64,000 nucleotides of DNA from assembly GCF_023101765.2 (NCBI RefSeq), contig NC_064231.1, positions 1,364,001-1,428,000 of the forward strand, read 5' to 3'. The notes beneath the pieces are model-generated. The model made no database searches. It was not told the DNA's origin and worked only from the letters and a program-made list of their open reading frames with translations. Of the stretch, positions 37,187 to 54,079 are shown piece after piece. How positions within the stretch are numbered: the first letter of the stretch is position 1; every line of letters starts with the position of its first letter. The stretch is from Spodoptera frugiperda (lineage: Eukaryota; Arthropoda; Insecta; Lepidoptera; Noctuidae). A program made the position numbers and the translations under genes.

Positions 37187-37435
37187 GTCGGTTTTTTTAT
37201 TTTTTTGAACGAAAGAAGAAAGAAATTTGGTCATTGGTACATTTATTTAGGTATGTAGATACCTAAGTACCTAAGTGAACACGATCCAATAATCAAAGTG
37301 TAAATAATAATAAACCTAATAAGGAACGTAGGTATCTAGATACCTACCAACATAATCACTATCCATTAACTTGGAGAGTCAGCATAACGCAAAAATGGAT
37401 CGCTTAAATTCAAAGATCCTACTTTGGGTTTTTTT

Positions 37436-37566
37436 TAAAGGAGGAAAATCATTCAATATCTTCTCCCGCCTTGGGCGTGGCCGGAGGGAGTGTCAGAGTC
37501 TTAACTGACTAAAACCTACTTCTGCCCTTCGAGCTGGAGCCCCGGTAAACCCACTAGGTAGTCCTA
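37436..37566 (-). repeat. SINE-C family copy (minus orientation)
   Basis: T-run, then TCTTCTCCCGCCTTGGGCG and GAGCTGGAGCCCCGGTAAAC, as in the other copies. Confidence 0.75.
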
Positions 37567-37905
37567 AATTAGGTTAAGGATGTAGGTACTTAGACACTGT
37601 GTACCTAAAATTCTATACATACTGCAAGAATAAATAGGTAGAGGTACCTATCTATCTACTCCGATACTACGAAGGTCTACCCACCCGACTTAAAGTCGCA
37701 CATAATAGGTACCTAGGTACTTAAGTTATGACCTAAATTCTCCAACACTTGAGTTGTTAACAGTACAAACACACAATTACTCGTCCTTATAACCCTTTAT
37801 CTGTGCGCGTAAAACAAAAACAAAACAGATTCGAAATGAACAGTGATCGGACCGGTTGTGATTGTTTTATTTTTTCAATCGATATTTCGATAGTTCTAGA
37901 GGTCT

Positions 37906-37911
37906 TATAAA
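37906..37911 (+). promoter_or_regulatory. TATA box of secreted-peptide gene A
   Basis: TATAAA lies 49 bp before the ATG at 37955 (CTTATAAAGG context), so initiation about 30 bp on would give a 5' UTR of about 20 nt. Confidence 0.55.
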
Positions 37912-37954
37912 GGTGCATCGCTTCGTATTTGCATTATACACGTCTTGCTAACAC

Positions 37955-42429
<4,475 letters not shown>

Positions 42430-44391
42430 CATTAAATTTTAGTATTATTAATTATTAAATTGTGTTTTAATTACTTTTTGTATCATACTGTACATCTTAA
42501 ATACCATATAGGTACGAGTATGGGCTGTTTATGTCCGGAGAATCGCAAAACGAATGAAGCCTATTGCATATGCTTAATGATGCTACTGGAAAAAGTGTCA
42601 CACATTTAAAAATAACAACACCTCCAATGTAATGCGAAACCGAATATTTTTCTTGTTTAAAGATAAAAGCAATTTATTTTGCTTGTACTCTAGCTGTAGA
42701 TCAGATTGTTTTTAGTTTATTTCTCTACATTATAGGATATAACAAGGACGGTGCTTAATAAATAAGTATTATACAAACAATATTAACTGGCACTTATTAT
42801 ATTTATAGGTACATAAACATCAATTTAGTTCTTTAAACTCTACACGTTAAACAAAAACTACACAAATAACTAAAAGGATATCTAGAAGACACATCATATG
42901 AATCATCACACCCAAAACACATTAGTCAATAGACAGATGATGCTTACTTCTGACTAATTAAATTCCTCAATTAACGATCTACATCATTTTTTACCACGAA
43001 CCAGAACACACTGATTCCCTACAAAAAACATCTATACATCATATTTTGTGGGCTCTATTACGCCTGGCAAATTAATTGGTCACTAGACCGAAAAAGGCAG
43101 AAAACCCTCGTTCTCTTAAACCGCACAACAATGACTGACGACTTGTAATTATGTGCTCACAAACCGTAGCATTTATTGTTAAAAAAGTCATTAGTATGAT
43201 ATAATACAATTACATATATACAGGTATATGCAAAGAGATCTTCAATAGGTACGTTTTATTTTGTATATCGGTGACTTATTAGCTTCCTGGATGATGAGTC
43301 TTCGTGCTGTGTGACGTCAGAAGTTGCTATAGGATATTGAATGCTACGTGGGACGACAATGACTTAATTATTATACTCGTAGTTCGGTAAGATAATATAC
43401 ATATAGTTCCAAGAACTTGGTTGGTGTAGTGACTGAGCCAATGGTGACTGAACTATATTAAGTATGGTTAAGGTTGTTTTTCCAACACAGATGTGCTATG
43501 CTACGTTGCTGTGGATGCGTTTGGCATCCACCAATCATATTTATTGTTACACATGGCTTTAGCACTGGTGGAAAAGGTTTCAACTAATAAGATAAAAGTT
43601 TCAACTATAGATGGTCGAATCAGAGTACTTACAACAGCTACTTTGCGGCAGCGCATCTTCCTAGCACATCTTACTCAAATCGACATACTGTAAGGCAAAA
43701 TAAAAAAATGTAACGCATAAAATGTTTCTTCGTACTATAGGTATATGGATATCACTATACGTAATCTATTTATTTTCAGAATTTTATTAACTTACGTTTT
43801 ACTTCATCGGAAAAACCAAGTGTAATGTTACGCCTAGAAACATCCAACGTATCGTGACCAAAATAGAATAATTATAACCTGCTTCATAAAAACACGAATA
43901 CACCTATACATGTAAGTACTTATATACTTCTATTGTTATATTACGTTTGTATATAACACGTGAGAAACAGGTCTACGTCAATCAGTCGCATCTCATCGCT
44001 TGAAGCTAATCGTTTTCAAATTAGTTTTCTGTACCACAAAGTATTTTTATCGTTCTTCATAATAGTGTGTTAATATTGATAACAATTCATTAAATTGACT
44101 TCAATGTGCGTTATTTATTTTGTTAATTAAAGTAAAGTAAATAGATCTATCTATCAATGAATGACTGTGACCTATTTTTGTTACAACAGAATGGAATAGT
44201 GCTAAAATAATTCATAGTTTTGAAGTCATAAATGCTGGTTTAAACAGTGTAAGATGATTGGTTTAAGATGTATAATTTTTGTGTGCTAGTTGAACAAATT
44301 AGTGGCACAGATAATCAAGGTGAAGAAGTTATTTAAACACTTGATGTGTTGTGATACACTGCATTCGTAGTTGTGTGTGTGTGTCGACAAC
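42430..44391. other. Spacer between secreted-peptide genes A and B
   Basis: 2 kb. An ATTAAA-like poly(A) signal follows gene A at about 42453. The M2 MITE fragment lies at 43472-43692. Nothing else recognised. Confidence 0.5.
43472..43692 (+). mobile_element. MITE family M2, copy 1 (3' truncated)
   Basis: Begins TTGTTTTTCCAACACAGATG and shares GATGTGCTATGCTACGTTGC and TGTGGATGCGTTTGGC with the copies at 45668, 50283 and 60053. The right TIR is lost. Confidence 0.65.
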
Positions 44392-45493
44392 ATGATTCGC
44401 TTGACAGTCTTATTTGTTTTGTTCACTATCGTCTTAAGTTTACAAGAATTGTATGGTAAGTTGTTTTCTTTATATTATATTTATTGTTTACATAGGGTTT
44501 TCCCAAACGACTACATGTGTTTTTATGTTGTTATTCGACACAGTTTAGAACAAGTTCTGATTACATTAATTGTGTTTATTTGAATGATTAAGTGAAGTGT
44601 GTAACTAAGTGTATGATGCAACATCACGCCTTTTATCCCTGAAGGGGTAGGCAGAGGTGCACATAACGGCACGCAATCCAATGTGGTGTATATTACACTA
44701 TCACCATTTGTGTAAGTGGAAGTGCTATGTAATAGGGGGTGAGCCTATTGCCTATTATACTGTATAACTAAGTATACAAGTCAATATATAAGTAGATAGA
44801 TATAGTTATAGATAAGGTGTTAGTGTGGGTAGTATCATTATAAATAACTATAAGGTCTCTGCCCTTTCACATTAGGCTGTGTGAATGAATAGTAAAAAGT
44901 ATGTGCTTAAGTAATACTACTAGTAATATGTCTACTGTTGAATAAATACTTTTTCATTTTTTCTTTCTTTTTTTAATAATAGTAGGTAATGCTTAAGTAT
45001 ACTTAGTTGTTGTAAACGTGATTAGTTAATGTATTAGGTACATAGTTTATTTGTTAATGCAGAATAATGACCAGTTTAGTTTTACTGCCAAGTATGAGGT
45101 TTTGGGTTCGATACCCGGGTCAGAAAATAGTTATGGTTGTTGAACATTATCTAGGTTTAATCAGTTAACCTCTAGTATAACAGGACTATGCGTAGTCAAT
45201 ACCAATTTAAATACAAAAAGTTTACATTACCATAGTCCAAATTATTAAAACACCTTCGCAATATTAGGATTAGTCAAGTTTACATTACCTACGTAGAATT
45301 AATCGTTGTCATTTTGAAAATTCCAGCGGAATGTCCACCAGGCCAGTACGATCCTGGCCCTGACTGTTCCTTCGAGGTCATCTGTGGTCTTCCAAGCGCC
45401 CATTCAGCAAGACGACACTACTGCGACTGCTGGTGTAACCCTGGGACCGTCCGAGACAGCATCACCAATGAATGTGTGGAAAAATGTCCCTAA
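44392..45493 (+). CDS. Small secreted eight-cysteine protein B (paralogue of A)
   Basis: Exons 44392-44455 and 45327-45493 encode 76 residues. The signal peptide (MIRLTVLFVLFTIVLSLQEL) is again followed by a phase-1 intron. The mature part has eight cysteines spaced C-10-C-5-C-12-C-1-C-1-C-12-C-3-C, identical to protein A except for the last gap. Shared motifs are CPPGxYxPGPxC and CDCWCxPGTxRxxxTNxCV. Exon phase, intron position and spacing show tandem duplication, while the variable residues between cysteines (RSSHAYPKHT versus PSAHSARRHY) differ strongly. The same protease-inhibitor-like guess applies and is not proven. The plus-strand ATG is the first in frame after the upstream GT-repeat. 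Confidence 0.82.
44456..45326 (+). other. Intron of secreted-peptide gene B
   Basis: 871 bp, containing a SINE-B 3' fragment (44621-44770) and a degraded tRNA-like B box near 45100-45122. Confidence 0.6.
44621..44770 (-). repeat. SINE-B 3' fragment (minus orientation)
   Basis: ATCACGCCTTTTATCCCTGA, AGGGGTAGGCAGAGGTGCAC and TAATAGGGGGTGAGCCTATT, complement of the 38763 element's 3' half. Confidence 0.75.
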
Positions 45494-45667
45494 TTTAACG
45501 AACATTTATTTCTAAGTGTACCTAAGTATGTTTAATTTAAGTTATTTAAATATTTAATGAGGGTTTAGTTGTTGAGTTTTATTTTTAAGTGATTTCTGTC
45601 AGTCGTTGGTCTTTAGAATTTACCTTTTGTCTATTTATATTTTATTGGTTAAAATTCACGTAGTTTT

Positions 45668-45941
45668 AAGCGTGTCTTCCCCACCAGAGATGTAGCTGTA
45701 TTACGAAGATGCGCTGCCGCAAAGTAGCTGTGCGAGGAAGATGCGTAGCTCGAGTATGCGATGTCTCCATAGTAGCGAAGCCATCCATAGCACGCATCTT
45801 TGCATACAAAAAACATAACTTAACTGAGTCCGTTTCCACAAGTGCTAAAGCTGCGTGTACCAATTAATATAATTGGTGAAAGTCAAACGCATCCACAGCA
45901 ACGTAGCACAGCACATCTCTGGTGAAAAAGCACCCTGACGC
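45668..45941 (-). mobile_element. MITE family M2, copy 2 (full length)
   Basis: Left end TCTTCCCCACCAGAGATG and right end CATCTCTGGTGAAAAAGCAC are inverted copies. The interior ends with the complement of the TGTGGATGCGTTTGAC core. Confidence 0.7.
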
Positions 45942-46544
45942 TTGCCATGTGAACATAGACTAAGTCTTAGGTAAATTGGTAATAGGTCTTCTGTACAAAA
46001 GAAGGTAATGTCATCTCTACAACAAGCGGTTTGGAGATCGCAGTTTAAAAGTATACATTAATTACGAACAAGCTGACCAGGTAAACATTTTTTTTTATTT
46101 ACCTTTTCAATCTGCCCTGGACTTTACCAAATAATTCAAGACCAAAATTAGCCAAATCGGTCCAGCCTTTCTCAAGTTTAAGCGAGACTAACGAAAAGTA
46201 ATTGATTTGTATATATATCAAGATATGTATTTTTAAAAGTAACTGCGACCAAGCGTATGGATAAAGCTGGATGAAGCGACAAAGAAAACTATTTGTAGAA
46301 ATGAGGTCAAATTCGTTTTATATCCTTATCTTTTAACCCAGATATGCATGTGTCAGAGCTCGGGACAACAATATTTATTTTTCATTCCGATATCTAATTT
46401 ATGTCGTACGAGTACATTACTCATGTATCATTATATTTCTAGGTCAATAATTTTAATTCATTAATATCTAATTATTATTTATTGTTGTTGGAGAACTTTG
46501 TTTTAGTTGGCGTGTATAGGGAGTTCAATTCAAAAGTTGTAGAA

Positions 46545-46731
46545 TCACACTATCGCATTAATATTATAAATATGAAAGTTTATTTGTTTTGATGTTTGGA
46601 TATTTGTCCGTCAATCATGCTGAAAAAATTGAACGGATTTTGATTTGGTACACAGACAGGGTATGAGCTGACTTAGGTAACAGTATTTTTTATCCCACGG
46701 GAACGCGGTCGAAGCCACTTACAGAAGCTAG
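46545..46731 (+). mobile_element. Lep1-like non-autonomous Helitron, 187 bp
   Basis: Begins TC (TCACACTATCGCATTAATAT) after A and ends GAAGCTAG before T, as Helitrons insert between A and T and end CTRR. ATTTTGATTTGGTACACAGA and TTTTTTATCCCACGGGAACG are typical of the lepidopteran Lep1 family. Confidence 0.7.
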
Positions 46732-47190
46732 TAATTATTACAAAACACTATAAGGTAAAGTACCTACTAATAAGTACTTCTGAATTCTAAATACCCCTTT
46801 AGGAAAAGGAAAAGTGTTGTATCTTGCGGTATAATATTTAATATCTTTCACATTTTCCAGTAGATTTCGTATTGGAAAGTTTAAAAAAAAATACATGACT
46901 TTCAGTAGCGGTAGTTACGTGGCTCTAAATGCTTGTACACTATTATAGCTTTATTTACATTAAGTATTTAATGTATAAAAGAGAGTTTGTCTTAATATTT
47001 ACCCTAGACAAGTGTATTGGAGTTCAAAAAGTTCAAGTTTATAAGATAAGCGAGTGCAGCTGCCCGGTTCTGTCAATTGTGGGACAAAGTCACAGGGAGA
47101 CCAACGGCGCGTACGGTACGGCGCGTCGCGTGCCTCAAAGAAACTTCAGACCACCACAGATGGGGGCCAGAAGGGCTGATGCCTGATCCG

Positions 47191-47340
47191 GAGCGGCGGA
47201 CTACCTAGCTGGTTTACCGGGGCTTTGGCTCGAAAAGTAGGAGTAGGAACGGGGTGGTTTTTAGCCAGTAAGAGTTTGAAACTCTCTGTCGACTCACCCG
47301 AGGCGGGAGAATTTATTGGATGATTTTCCACCATAAAAAA
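47191..47340 (+). repeat. SINE-C family copy
   Basis: GCGGCGGACTACCTAGCTGG, GGAGTAGGAACGGGGTGGTT and ATTGGATGATTTTCCACC with an A-rich end. Confidence 0.8.
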
Positions 47341-48660
47341 GAGAGACCAAGGGCGGTGACAAAATGTATTTCATTCACCACTTTCATTTCAAATTATACA
47401 CGAACTCAAACATACCTAATCATCAAAATAAAATCACCACACCACACTACATGAAACATTGATTATCAAAACTAAACACACAAACTATGACAAAGTAATC
47501 AATAACAATTTACCTAGCTACCATTTTATAATAGTTCCTGTAACTCCATTGAAAAGTCAATCAACCGTTATCAAGATGGATCAAACGAAATTGGTTTGAA
47601 ATTGGCCAATTATTGAGACACACCTATACGCAATTGCTCCATCACATCGAACGGTGCAGAATGGCAGAATGTGTCATTCTTTACTGCGAAATTTTTAATA
47701 ATAAGTGGGGATGTTTTTGAGTAATAAGTGGGGATGTTTTTTAGTAATAAGTGGGGATGTGTTTGTTTGTGGGGCAAAAGGGGACTTTATGATGAATGCA
47801 TTTTTGTCATTAATTTTTGTTTTGATTAGATGTATTCTGGTAATTAAGTTAATTAATAAATAAATGGTACAAGATAACGTACCATATGAGGTGTGGGGAG
47901 AGGGATATCACATTTTTTGTAACGAAAATAATAAATAGTATAGTTATAATATTTTTTGCCAATTACGTCATTGATGAATAAAAGTAAGAACGTGAGGCGA
48001 GCCTATTAAGATAAACCATTATTAATTATAAATGTAATAGGAAGCAAACGAGCAGACGCATAGACGCAAGACCAGATTAGTTATCCGTTCGGCAATATCG
48101 GTATATATTCGGTAAGTGATTTATGGCCTATAAAGGTACAAGGCGCGTTGCATGGGCAAACTCTTAATACCTATTTAGTTGTTGCCAGCCAAAGTTCTAT
48201 ATGATGGGGGTGGTGGGTATGGAAGTGGAGCATTTTGAAAAACAATATACACATAATATAAAAATACTATGTGGCCCACGAAGCTGACAACTTTTTTGTC
48301 ACTAAGTATTTAACCAGATACCCTCTGCTTAGCAGTCGCACTTATGACCAAAAGAGCCAGTCATAATACAAATATTTTGTATACACACAGTAATAGTTAT
48401 TAGTCGTAAAGTGCTCAATACAGTGTAGCTAAGTGCTTGTCGGCAGAAACGGCGGTAAAACACCGACAAATAATCGTTTAATAGGTTCCCGTCTGGAGCA
48501 AAAATTGGTTACTCTCGTTCAGTGAATTTATGTCGCCTTAGTAAAATTATTACCACGGGGACATTTTAGTTAGGCTTTGCAACACAAATGGGCTTAAAAA
48601 TTAAGTCTTAAGTTTATGTGTATGCAGTCAACAAAACACTATAGTAGGTAATTAGTATTT

Positions 48661-48666
48661 TTTATT
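48661..48666 (-). terminator. Candidate polyadenylation signal of the orphan minus-strand gene
   Basis: TTTATT (AATAAA on the minus strand) about 150 bp after the stop at 48818. Confidence 0.4.
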
Positions 48667-48817
48667 ACAACACTATAAAATCTGTGTAACAAATATCTCT
48701 AGAGTATTCTCTGGAGTAGTCTTAAAATATGTTTAATATAAGATAAGATTAATTATTAAAATGTTACTGTTTGCTTTGAGAAAAACTGTAGGCGCTAACA
48801 GTTCTAAGTCGTATGTG

Positions 48818-48949
48818 TCATAAAATTATTCGCGGCTTGTTGTTCTTAATCTGCTTGCGGGCCGTTCTAATCTCGTATGGGCTGATGTCCAGGATATCCT
48901 TGGTACAGCTTACCTCTTGGGTCTGCGGCTGAGCTAACAGGTTGAGTGC
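48818..48949 (-). CDS. Orphan last coding exon of an unidentified minus-strand gene
   Basis: Open from a possible acceptor (CGCGTCAG, ending at 48950) to TGA at 48818: 43 residues including QTQEVSCTKDILDISPYEIR and TARKQIKNNKPRIIL. Third codon positions in the middle are mostly G or C (AAG GAT ATC CTG GAC ATC AGC), unlike the surrounding AT-rich DNA, which argues for real coding use. A poly(A) signal lies 150 bp downstream. I do not recognise the protein. It would be the C-terminus, in phase 0, of a gene whose other exons lie at higher coordinates, perhaps starting in the GC-rich island near 52.1 kb. The acceptor is weak in pyrimidines. Confidence 0.5.
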   Translation of the reverse strand, partial: ALNLLAQPQTQEVSCTKDILDISPYEIRTARKQIKNNKPRIIL

Positions 48950-49769
48950 CTGACGCGTATAACTTAAAATATTTAGATGTATAATATTCTAAAATATGAC
49001 CAAATTAATTGCTCCCAATATAATCATCATTTACGTAATTTATCTCCTCAAAGTTGATTTTGCCAGTAAACAAAATCCCAATAGCAGAAAAAAATAAGAA
49101 CGGATCCTTTAATTTCCTTTGGCTAACAACAATTTTCTTTTTATTACTTCTTAACAAAGTCAACACTCGATACGGACGCTCTCGCCACATCGAGCCGATG
49201 AAACGGTGAAACTAAAATAAATATAATTTACGAAATTGCCCTAATCAATTCTGTTGAGGACCACGCCATTTTGGAATTAGGGACCCGTGACCTTGTTATG
49301 CAGATTCTGATGTTTTTTCGGTCGATGTAAAGTGTTTTTGCGTCTTAAGACTACTTCGTTAAAACAGTCTTGTGATTTTTTTATATTGCGTTCGTAGTCC
49401 TTATGGTTAGCAACAGAGTTTACGGGCTACATGGTGGTTGATGGTCATGTTGCATTATGTATGTGTTACCTGCAATACCAGAAGTATTAAGAGTACGTTT
49501 ACAGAAAAAGAGGAATTTCACTGCCTCTGTTTTGAAGAACTAAGTAACATAAGTTGTTGTTGGGCATCACGACAGGGTGCTTATTCCATTCTCTCTATGC
49601 GTTGCTTTAACAACATAAACTATATTCTTACTTAACTGTTTTAATGGTCAATTAAATTAAACAGTGTTGATTCCGTAGATCGAATTTAGCTCAGGACCTG
49701 TAGTAAGATTGTATGCCCGGTATAACCAATTGTGATCAATATATTAGATAATGTCTGCCAGTTCCACTT

Positions 49770-49954
49770 CAATTTTTTTTTAACGTTGTCACACATTAGT
49801 GTTTTTCCTGTCTGTAGAAACATACAAGTGTTCACATACAAATGATACCCAGACCTGACACAACAATACACAAAGAGTTGCTCCGTGTGGGAATCGAACC
49901 CGCAACCCGCGTTGCGCACCCAGTTGCCAGCCACCGCACCAACCGTGCAGTCAA
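49770..49954 (-). repeat. SINE-A family copy (minus orientation)
   Basis: T-run, GACACAACAATACACAAAGA, GTGTGGGAATCGAACCCGCA and ACCAACCGTGCAGTCAATT; more diverged than the copy at 40538. Confidence 0.75.
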
Positions 49955-50188
49955 TTTTACAAAATTAAATAGTAAGTAGTTACTAACCTAGAATCTGTAG
50001 AAGCATTCAGCCACAAAAACACTAGATAGTTAAACTCCTCGCTTCCCAGGAAGATGAACTAATATCTTCGACGTCAGTTCCACTTGGCATGCGAAGATTT
50101 ATAGTATAGCACCCCAACACGGTTTTTGTCTACAATAAGGATGAAGCTGACTCTTAATGGAAACTTTTTTTTACTAAGAAACTGTACT

Positions 50189-50269
50189 CTTAGTACGAGT
50201 TTGCTTTACGTTTAAAGTAATCGAAACGAGAGCGCGTTTGGCGCTCTGATTGGATGGTTTATTCGAGCC
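50189..50269. mobile_element. MITE family M1, copy 3 (right half missing)
   Basis: CTTAGTACGAGTTTGCTTTA and TTGGCGCTCTGATTGGATGG match the 30553 copy; it breaks off where the M2 fragment sequence follows. Confidence 0.65.
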
Positions 50270-50282
50270 GAGGTAGCTTACT

Positions 50283-50374
50283 ATGAGTACAAATGAATAA
50301 TGATTGTTGAAAGCCAAACGCATTCACAGCAACGTAGCATAGTACATCTCTGAAAAAGCACCCTAGTACTTTTT
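50283..50374 (-). mobile_element. MITE family M2, copy 3 (right part only)
   Basis: AAAGCCAAACGCATTCACAG, CAACGTAGCATAGTACATCT and TGAAAAAGCACCCT match the right end of the 45668-45941 element. Confidence 0.6.
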
Positions 50375-51929
50375 TTGACTCGGCAGTCGTACTTAGGATC
50401 ATCCAGTGAGCCAGTTATACATATGTAACCATTCAAATAGTAATAATGGGTGTGTAACAACATTCGGTATTAGTAGACTGGACAATGCATTTATTCTGCG
50501 TGTTAAAGAGAAGTCTGCAGCTAAGTACTTAATCCAATATGCTCTATTCGGGTGAATGCTTAGCTCTTACTGTCAATGTTCTTACAAAGGGGAGCACTAT
50601 TACACAATAGTAATAGTGTGCACTATTACACAATAGCGTTTTATCCAGGAGATTGGCAAAGGTTATGTCATAATCATTATCTTCGCCCATTCATGTCCAT
50701 GGGTAGATTAGAGTCTGTCTTCTAGCCCACGAAAGTTTGGACGTAAAATTCTTCGGGGATGTAATATCGGTAAGTTTTGTGTACATTTGATTTGAGTGGA
50801 ATCGAATTATAAATTATGCGCGTTTAATTATTGTGAGATTGAATAAATATCTATACAATAAAATCTATCGCCATGTACCCTTATATAGAGATATTATATG
50901 AAAAATGTAGGCACTGTTTATGAATCAACATAAACGTCTCACAATAGCAATTTAACTGAAAATAGCTACACACAATATCTCACAAAGTAGATAACATTCA
51001 AAGTTATCAAGTCATTTCCCCGAGTTTTCCTCGAAAGAGATTCTCCCGGATCGCCTCACGATAACGGATCCCGTATAGGGAAAACAACGTACGGGAAAAA
51101 CGTTAGTGAAATTTCATTAATTTGGTCCTAAGTACGAAAGTGATCCGTCCGGACGATTCAAAGCTCGTTTTTGGGTTGTACAACCCTCTCGGAGGGCTGG
51201 GAGGGCCTCGTGTGGTTTTGACCGGTCTTTGTGCGGTCGGATGTAACCCTCACCGTCGTATTGTAGGCTAATATCAGTCCAAACACGTTTGACTTTTAGC
51301 CCTCGTACGTAATTATTATACCCTTAATTATTGGCGCTTTAGAACGTTTTGCGATGAATTTATTATGCTCAACTGGGATGTGATGGTTTTATTTACAATT
51401 TTAGACTGCGAACCTTTCACTGGGTTATTTTGCTTTTAGTGAGTCGAGTGACGATATAGTATTTAGTACCTGTTGATGCTACTATGACGTAGTGCCTAGA
51501 CTAAATTAGTGTAGTTAGCTAATGCCTAGATCCAGGAGCTCGTTACTAATGAAGTATGAATTTGCCTAAGCGAAACGAGAATCAATCAATCTCCTATGAG
51601 CTTCCTCAGCATTCAGTTCATTACAATGAAGGCTGCCAATATAGTTCAATGGGGCACATAATCGTTCCTTGCATGTTAAGTGATTTATACTTACTACTAA
51701 TGCGGCTGACCTATATTCACGGTAAGCATTAAGGACACCTATAGCGTCAACGCGACACTTAAAGGGGTGATGTCAGAAAGCGATTAATAGGTCGTCTGGC
51801 GTCTCGGGGTGCACCGCGATGGTCTGGCGACCGGAAGCGGCTCGCACCGAATAATCGCATCGATCGCCAAAAAACTAACCCACATACGCACTGGCAGCGT
51901 AGCCGGAATTATTAATCGCGAGGAGTAAG

Positions 51930-52275
51930 GGGGCGAGAGGGTGGCGGAGTGGCGAGCAGCGCGCAGGCGCGGGCGTGCGGCGGGCACTTCGCGAGGAAGG
52001 CTCGCGCGCTCCGGCCGCGTCCAGCCCGCGGCGTCGCGATGCGCGAGCAGCCGGCCCCGCGGCCGCTCCCGCAAGCGCCGCGTTAACCGGTACCCATGCA
52101 GTGGCGAAAACTTACCAGGTTGAAGTCTTCGCCGGGCGGACAGTCGCGCGCTCGGAGGATGCTCTGCTGCGGCCGCAGGAAGGTATGCGATCCGATCGAT
52201 AGCGCGCGCCGAAACCGTCGCCCCTCCCGGCCCGGACGCCGACGCCGTTTCGTTACGCCGTTCGACGACCCCGCT
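51930..52275. promoter_or_regulatory. GC-rich island, probable promoter or first-exon region
   Basis: About 350 bp dense in CpG (GCGCGC, CGGCCGC) in otherwise AT-rich DNA. Open frames exist on both strands, as expected from GC content alone, and none has family motifs. A strong minus-strand donor, CAACCTG|GTAAGTTTTCG, ends an exon at 52116. Confidence 0.5.
52116..52180 (-). other. Candidate minus-strand exon ending at a strong donor
   Basis: One frame reads QSILRARDCPPGEDFNL up to a GTAAGT donor, in phase 0 and so compatible with the orphan exon at 48949. It contains no ATG before an in-frame upstream stop, so it would need an upstream exon or is untranslated. A possible acceptor is GCGGCCGCAG. 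Not recognised as a known family. Confidence 0.25.
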
Positions 52276-53368
52276 CACTAATGCCTCACTAAATCATGCT
52301 TCTTCTTGATTCCCATCTTTCCTTAGCCTAAGTTTGTGTCATGAAATGTCTCCTCATGCTGTAGTTTTCCCATTAATTAGTTGCAACCATACTGTAGCTG
52401 TCATGACCCATGCCCTCTCTTTAAGTAGCTTGGTGTCCTAAACTGCTTTAACTGTTACTAATTACTTAATTACCTGTAGTTGTAGAAGTATTTATTAAAG
52501 TATCCTGACGATTAATTAATCAAAGAACTGAGCATTGAAAAGTTCACGTTTTCTAAGCAATTAGTGAAGTTACGTTGAAGGGCGGGTAATCAATCTGTAG
52601 GTCATATGAAAGTGGGCCGTGGAATCGATCATTATTTGTGACCATCGACTATGTGGTTTGATGATTATAGAAAATACATAGTTGTTAGTTGTAGGTACTC
52701 TATTTTTAACTTGGTACGGCCCGGCCGCCTGGGTCCTGAAATAAACTTCTTCAATAGAAGATTACTATACCCTCAGTAGCTATTAATTCGAATATAAATC
52801 TGTTTAAACTATGATTGGTTAGTAGTGATCGTTAAGGTTGCGCTATACCGCCTTGGGTACATGGTACGTGCAGCATCTCGCCATCTTGTTCAAAGACATT
52901 GGTACTAAGCTAAACTTATAGGTAAAGTTTCATGGTACCGTAGTCGCTTATCGTTCGTAGTACTATGTGACCATTAATTTTATCGATTGGATGATGAATG
53001 TGTGTGATAATGGGCTTTTTGATAAGTGTGAAGTTTTATCATAATTATAAAATAGCTTGTATTGTTGTACTGAACATTTTGATCTTTATGTTAAGAAAAT
53101 GCTTTGGTATATTGAACATAATTTGTCGTTGAAATAGGGTTAGTTTTACATTAAATTAATTATTAGGTAATGTTAAATGCAATTAGGTTGAGAAGTAGAC
53201 TAATGTTTGGAGATTAAATGATTTTCCAATCACATAATTATATAGCATCATTATTATGTATGTGATTATCTCTTAGGTATAGCATAGTGGTTGTAAGTCA
53301 CTACCAACCACTACTGACTTGCCTCAAAAACGTATATCTATATCATACACTCAACGCTATTCCAATTG

Positions 53369-53540
53369 GACTGCACGGTTAGCGCGGTGGCTGGGCTCGG
53401 CCGGCTGCTGTGCAACGTGAAGCGGGTTCGATTCCCGCACGAAGCAACTCTGATCCATAAATGTGTAGGTGAACTTATATGTTTGTTAACGCACCCACGA
53501 CACAGGAGAAAACTCAAGTGTTATTTTTTAAAAAGAAAAA
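53369..53540 (+). repeat. SINE-A family copy
   Basis: GACTGCACGGTTAGCGCGGT, then CGGGTTCGATTCCCGCACGA and GCACCCACGACACAGGAGAA with an A-rich end; the middle is diverged. Confidence 0.8.
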
Positions 53541-54079
53541 AAGGCTCCATATTATTGATAAACCGGAAAAAGTCGCTCTAAAACTTTACCTAGAATGGAA
53601 ATCAAACCCCAGACATCTTACTTAGCAGTCGCATTTACGGCCACTTTACCATTGAAGCAACATTCACAGCGTAACTTCCCATGTCTACACTGGACTATAG
53701 CTCCAACTCTGTCTACCCCCTGACATACTCACACATATTAAAGATTATAACAACATAGATACAAATTTATACTCACACACAGAAGATTTAATGGCCGTTT
53801 AAACTGGAAATGTAATTACACGTTATCGTGCGATCGCTGTCACTTAAACTGATGTTTAAGTTCAAATACTACATACTTATGAATTACTTTTGTCGCCTAT
53901 CATTAATCATTTTAAATGTAAACGTTTTACAAATGGTACTATAGAAATTAGTTACTTACTGAAGTGTTGGGGAAAATTTTGTCTTTATTACTTTAAGTAG
54001 GTTGAGAGTACTACTACTAAGGTTGAGATCGATATAATGTATTTATTTAGGTGTATTAATACATCTGGGATATAAGGCG

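Larger units (their letters stand above)
34879..37904. other. Intergenic region between the MPLKIP-like gene and secreted-peptide gene A
   Basis: Contains a MITE (35458-35688), a candidate poly(A) signal AATAAA (35995), two perfect hairpins (36450-36492 and 37148-37186), a short AT microsatellite at about 37040-37060 and a SINE-C copy. No coding exon recognised. Confidence 0.6.
45494..48660. other. Repeat-rich intergenic stretch
   Basis: Holds an M2 MITE, a Helitron-like element and a SINE-C copy. A short threefold repeat of GTAATAAGTGGGGATGTTTT is at about 47700-47762. No coding exon recognised. Confidence 0.55.
48950..51929. other. Non-coding stretch, perhaps intron of the orphan gene
   Basis: AT-rich with SINE-A (49770-49954), M1 and M2 fragments (50189-50374) and a more GC-rich block at about 51020-51260 without open reading. 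No exon recognised. Confidence 0.45.

Noticed and set aside
47700..47765. CRISPR-like short repeats (GTAATAAGTGGGGATGTTTT three times)
   Set aside because: The copies are back to back without unique spacers and the genome is eukaryotic; it is a small tandem repeat.
51784..52278. 164-codon minus-strand open frame and overlapping plus-strand frames in the GC island
   Set aside because: Open on both strands because GC-rich sequence has few stops; Ala/Arg/Pro-rich composition and no family motif.
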